Below are positions 5,426-8,013 of a stretch of DNA of 8,013 nt, in pieces. This DNA comes from Oscillatoria sp. Prado101 (GTDB lineage: Bacteria > Cyanobacteriota > Cyanobacteriia > Cyanobacteriales > Oscillatoriaceae): the NCBI GenBank assembly GCA_025454445.1, contig JALOOK010000340.1:1-8013 (forward strand), given 5' to 3'. The notes below the pieces were generated by a model. That model had not been told where the DNA came from. It saw nothing but the letters and a program-made list of their open reading frames with translations, and searched no databases. Every line of letters starts with the position of its first letter. Position 1 is the stretch's first letter. The translations under genes and the position numbers were made by a program.

Positions 5426-5441
5426 TAGGGCTGAAGCCCTA
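5426..5441. repeat. Hairpin TAGGGC-TGAA-GCCCTA, relative of the adjacent array unit
   Basis: This is a perfect 6-bp stem with a 4-nt loop, 15 bp before the 28-bp array starts. The GGGC-loop-GCCC core is the same as in the array, with the loop reverse-complementary to the TTCA variant, so it is probably an inverted, diverged member of the same family. Confidence 0.55.
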
Positions 5442-5456
5442 CTACAAACATAGGCG

Positions 5457-5660
5457 GTAGTTGGGCTTTAGCCCAAAAAGGTTCGTAGTTGGGCTTTAGC
5501 CCAAAAAGGTTCGTAGTTGGGCTTTAGCCCAAAAAGGTTCGTAGTTGGGCTTTAGCGACCTAGGGCTCTAGCCCAAAAAGGTTCGTAGTTGGGCTTTAGC
5601 CCAAAAAGGTTCGTAGTTGGGCTTCAGCCCAAAAAGGTTCGTAGTTGGGCTTCAGCCCAA
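5457..5660 (+). repeat. Tandem array of a 28-bp hairpin repeat, no spacers
   Basis: Identical 28-bp units start at 5457, 5485, 5513 and 5585. A 16-bp truncated unit (5541-5556) is followed by a divergent 28-bp unit (5557-5584, starting GACCTAGGGCTCTAGC). A unit at 5613 and a final 20-bp partial at 5641 carry C in the loop. Each standard unit contains the stem TTGGGC-loop-GCCCAA with loop TTTA or TTCA, then AAAAAGGTTC. The stem is kept while the loop varies. Direct abutment without spacers rules out CRISPR. On neither strand does a T tract follow the stem, so a classical terminator array is unlikely. It lies 53 bp past the SH3 gene stop and about 200 bp upstream of the MDR start. Together with 5253-5456, the whole 461-bp gap holds repeats and no gene. 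Confidence 0.93.
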
Positions 5661-5713
5661 TCAGCAAAACAGGGTTTACATGATTTCTGGTTAGCAGATT
5701 AAACACCTAACAC

Positions 5714-6256
5714 CTAACGCCCGCAAGGAGCGAGAAACCGGCTAAACATATATCCAGAATCCATTCCACCCCGGTCCCATTCATGTTCAACCCAACTCCA
5801 CTCATTGGAACGCCCGTACACATACACTCTAGTGCCGTTGTTGAGTCGCGCCACCACCGACCCATTTGGTGTCGAGCGCAGGTTAACATAGGTGTCATTA
5901 GGATCTGCCACTACCATGCAGGTGCCGGTGCAAGACGTGAGCAAACTGGTATATATATATCCCGACACCCTTCCGGCTGAATACTCAACCTTACTCCATT
6001 CACCGGCATTCCCTTTCACGCTTACGGTGATGCCGTTATCGAGTCGCGCCACCACCTGCCCGTTAGGTGTAGAGCGCAGGTTAGCATAGGTGTCCTTGGG
6101 ATCGAAGACTCTCTTGCAGGTGCCGCCAGTCTGCTGTGCTACTATCTTACCAGTCTGTGAGGCAAGCCCCCCCCAGGGCTGGGGCGATGCTTGCACCGCA
6201 GCACCGGCATTCAGGGCGAGGATACCTGCAAATATGGCTGTGAAGGGTTTTAACAT
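5714..6256 (-). CDS. Secreted protein with two tandem bacterial SH3-like domains
   Basis: The 180-residue protein starts with a Sec signal peptide (Lys3, hydrophobic 5-20, VQA cleavage after Ala23). It then carries two SH3_3-type repeats at about 46-109 and 112-178. Each repeat has the core DTY-NLRSTPNG-VVARL followed by EWS-VE and an SGY strand. The repeat period is exactly 66 residues. Each domain opens and closes with a cysteine (Cys47/Cys109 and Cys113/Cys178), so one disulfide per domain is likely outside the cytoplasm. Bacterial SH3 domains usually bind peptidoglycan or cell-surface ligands; no catalytic domain is attached, so a binding or envelope role is inferred. The ATG at 6256 is preceded by AAGG (plus 6266-6269) 9 nt upstream. 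A run of eight G in the coding strand (plus 6167-6174) lies just after the signal peptide. Confidence 0.9.
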   Translation of the reverse strand: MLKPFTAIFAGILALNAGAAVQASPQPWGGLASQTGKIVAQQTGGTCKRVFDPKDTYANLRSTPNGQVVARLDNGITVSVKGNAGEWSKVEYSAGRVSGYIYTSLLTSCTGTCMVVADPNDTYVNLRSTPNGSVVARLNNGTRVYVYGRSNEWSWVEHEWDRGGMDSGYMFSRFLAPCGR

Positions 6257-6285
6257 CTGTCAAGACCTTCGCTGTGGGTTAAAAT

Positions 6286-6300
6286 TTTATAGCCTTTATA
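6286..6300 (-). promoter_or_regulatory. Two candidate -10 boxes for the SH3 gene
   Basis: TATAAA occurs twice on the minus strand (6286-6291 and 6295-6300). The nearer one would give a leader of about 22 nt containing the AAGG ribosome site. No good -35 hexamer is visible at the right distance, so this is only a partial promoter match. Confidence 0.3.
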
Positions 6301-6442
6301 CTTACAGATGCAGACGGGGGGTTGCAGTCCAAAAGTTCTGGGTTGAAACAATTCTTTACAACCGGCGGCAGAAACGGCAGCAGGAGTGGCCATTGCTGAT
6401 AATCTGGAAAAAGCACTTCCGATAGGGTTAAATTCATTCCTT

Positions 6443-7873
6443 ATGGTAGATTTCTCTAACACCCAGGGCGCTGGGGCGGAACAAGACAAGCTAATCCCCA
6501 GAATTCGCCTGGTGACGGTGTTTCGGCTGGGCGTCTTTCAGATGGGGCTGGGCATGATGTCGGTGCTGACGCTAGGAGTCCTCAACCGGGTGATGATTGA
6601 TGAGCTGAAAGTGCCGGGGCTGATTGCTAGCGCTACTCTGGCTGCAGCTCAGTTTGTCGCACCGGCACGAGTCTGGTTCGGGCAAATGTCGGATGCTAAA
6701 CCTTTATTTGGCTATCACCGCACCGGCTATATCTGGATTGGGGCGGCTGTGTTTTCCCTCGCTTCCTTCCTGGCTGTGCAAGTAGTGTGGCGGCTGCAAG
6801 AGAGTTTGCAAGCTACCGGCTGGACTGGAGAAACTGGCGGGTGGGCGATTCTGCTGGCTTTAGTGTTCGCCTTCTACGGTTTAGCACTCTGCGCCAGTTC
6901 CACCCCCTATGCCGCTCTGCTCGTGGATGTCTCGGAAGAAGACAACCGGTCAAAACTGGTGGGGATTGTCTGGTCAATGCTGATGGTGGGTATTATCGTC
7001 GGGGCAATTCTCAGCAGCGGTTTGCTCAAGCAAATCTCCCTGGAAGCTCCCATCGAAGAGTTGCGGGATTCTATAAACCGGCTGTTTACAATCGTGCCGG
7101 CTGCAGTGTTCGGCATGGCGCTGCTGGCGGTTGCCGGTGTGGAGAAAAAATACTCCCACTACGCCACCCGTTCCATTTTAGCAGACCGGGAAGATAAAAT
7201 TACCCTGCGCCGGGCGCTGCGCATCCTGACGGCTAACCCCCAAGCCGGTTTATTTTTCACTTTCTTAGTAGTGATGACACTCAGTCTGTTCATGCAGGAT
7301 GCGGTTTTGGAACCTTATGGCGGCGAGGTGTTTGGAATGCCGATTTCTGAAACAACCAGACTGAACGCCATCACCGGCACCGGCACGCTGGTGGGGTTGA
7401 GTTCCACCGGCTTTTTGATTGTCCCTCTCCTGGGCAAGCAAAAAACGGTCAACCTCGGCTGTATATCCGCTGCAATTTGCTTTGTCTTGCTGATTCTTTC
7501 CGGGTTCACCGGCAATCCAGCACTGTTCAAATTTGCTCTGTTCGCATTCGGTTTAGCAATGGGCGTGCTGACCACCGGCGCTCTCAGTTTAATGCTAGAT
7601 TTGACAGCAGCAGAAACCGCCGGCACGTTTATTGGCGCATGGGGATTAGCGCAAGCGCTAGCTAGGGGAGTGGCGACAGTGGCGGGCGGTGCGGTGCTCG
7701 ATGTCGGGCGAGTGCTGTTTGACACGCCGGTGCTGCAGTACGGGCTGGTGTTCGCCATGCAAGTCCTTGGCATGTCTGTGGCAATTTGGCTGCTGCGGCG
7801 AGTTAACGTTAAGGAATTCCGCGATAACGCCAAGGCGGCAATTCTGGCTGCGATCGAAAGCGATCTAGATTAA
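6443..7873 (+). CDS. BCD-family (PucC/LhaA-like) MFS transporter
   Basis: The 476-residue membrane protein has about 12 hydrophobic segments (roughly 22-47, 58-78, 95-116, 133-161, 172-195, 214-232, 267-284, 309-330, 336-355, 361-386, 393-421, 430-452). It carries the MFS loop GQMSDAKPLFGYHRTGY (80-96) and the BCD hallmark QDAVLEPYGGEVFGM (285-299). Purple-bacterial relatives help assemble light-harvesting complexes, perhaps by handling bacteriochlorophyll. In cyanobacteria a chlorophyll-related role is inferred, not shown. The frame stays open to a GTG at 6386 (495 residues). I prefer ATG 6443 because the RLGVFQMGLG opening then lies about 28 residues in, as I recall for relatives, and a GATAAT box (6398-6403) would lie upstream. 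Neither start has a good Shine-Dalgarno. The inositol monophosphatase gene follows after 19 bp, indicating an operon. Confidence 0.93.
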   Translation: MVDFSNTQGAGAEQDKLIPRIRLVTVFRLGVFQMGLGMMSVLTLGVLNRVMIDELKVPGLIASATLAAAQFVAPARVWFGQMSDAKPLFGYHRTGYIWIGAAVFSLASFLAVQVVWRLQESLQATGWTGETGGWAILLALVFAFYGLALCASSTPYAALLVDVSEEDNRSKLVGIVWSMLMVGIIVGAILSSGLLKQISLEAPIEELRDSINRLFTIVPAAVFGMALLAVAGVEKKYSHYATRSILADREDKITLRRALRILTANPQAGLFFTFLVVMTLSLFMQDAVLEPYGGEVFGMPISETTRLNAITGTGTLVGLSSTGFLIVPLLGKQKTVNLGCISAAICFVLLILSGFTGNPALFKFALFAFGLAMGVLTTGALSLMLDLTAAETAGTFIGAWGLAQALARGVATVAGGAVLDVGRVLFDTPVLQYGLVFAMQVLGMSVAIWLLRRVNVKEFRDNAKAAILAAIESDLD

Positions 7874-7892
7874 CCTCGCAACTCAACCACCG

Positions 7893-8013
7893 ATGACAGA
7901 TTTTTGGAACACCGTTTTAAGCTTCGCCGAGACAACAGCAGCTAGAGTCGGCACTCAGCTGATGGCTGACTTTGGCGCTGTGCAAGCTTCGCAAAGGCCT
8001 GCCGACTATCTCG
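7893..8013 (+). CDS. Inositol monophosphatase family protein (SuhB-like), 5' part only
   Basis: The first 40 residues are visible (opening MTDFWNTVLSFAETTAARVG, then TQLMADFGAVQAS) before the window ends inside the gene. This N-terminus resembles cyanobacterial inositol monophosphatase-family proteins as I remember them, where a helix of this kind precedes the metal-binding fold. The catalytic motifs lie beyond the edge and cannot be checked. The family removes phosphate from inositol phosphates or related sugar phosphates using magnesium. The ATG lies 19 bp after the MFS stop with no intervening hairpin, so co-transcription is likely. No Shine-Dalgarno is seen. Confidence 0.7.
   Translation, partial: MTDFWNTVLSFAETTAARVGTQLMADFGAVQASQRPADYL

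Noticed and set aside
5457..5660. CRISPR array
   Set aside because: The 28-bp repeats abut directly with no unique spacers, and no cas gene is present.

Overview
The window looks like chromosomal DNA from a cyanobacterium, most likely a filamentous Oscillatoriales-type strain (inference). The reasons are a PucC/BCD-type MFS protein directly followed by a SuhB-like inositol monophosphatase, a cyanobacterial-style TrpB2, a 1-Cys peroxiredoxin, a short membrane protein with four cysteines, and gene gaps packed with short hairpin repeats. G+C is near 50%. There is no rRNA, tRNA, transposase, CRISPR array or phage gene.

Layout from left to right. Positions 1-281 hold about 2.4 copies of a 117/118-bp tandem repeat, running off the left edge and rich in perfect palindromes. 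Five leftward genes alternate with gaps: a class I SAM methyltransferase (321-1160), trpB2 (1522-2895), a 1-Cys peroxiredoxin (2966-3604), a zinc-dependent MDR dehydrogenase (4290-5252) and a secreted tandem-SH3 protein (5714-6256). One small rightward gene (3926-4207) converges on the MDR gene, and a long inverted repeat that could terminate both lies between them. The gap 5253-5713 is a cluster of repeats, including a 28-bp hairpin unit arrayed without spacers. On the right, the BCD-family MFS gene (start at 6443 or 6386, end at 7873) and the 5' end of the inositol monophosphatase gene (7893 to the edge) read rightward 19 bp apart and are probably one transcript.

The genes do not form one obvious pathway. 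Peroxiredoxin and trpB2 are separated by a hairpin and a good candidate promoter, so they are probably separate transcription units. The MFS/phosphatase pair is the only convincing operon.

I found no complete undescribed system. The most unusual signals are non-coding: the palindrome-rich 117-bp tandem repeat, the 28-bp hairpin array, and a strong excess of the hexamer ACCGGC/GCCGGT (46 counted by eye) across genes, gaps, strands and reading frames. The small CxxC membrane protein is the best candidate for an uncharacterised gene.
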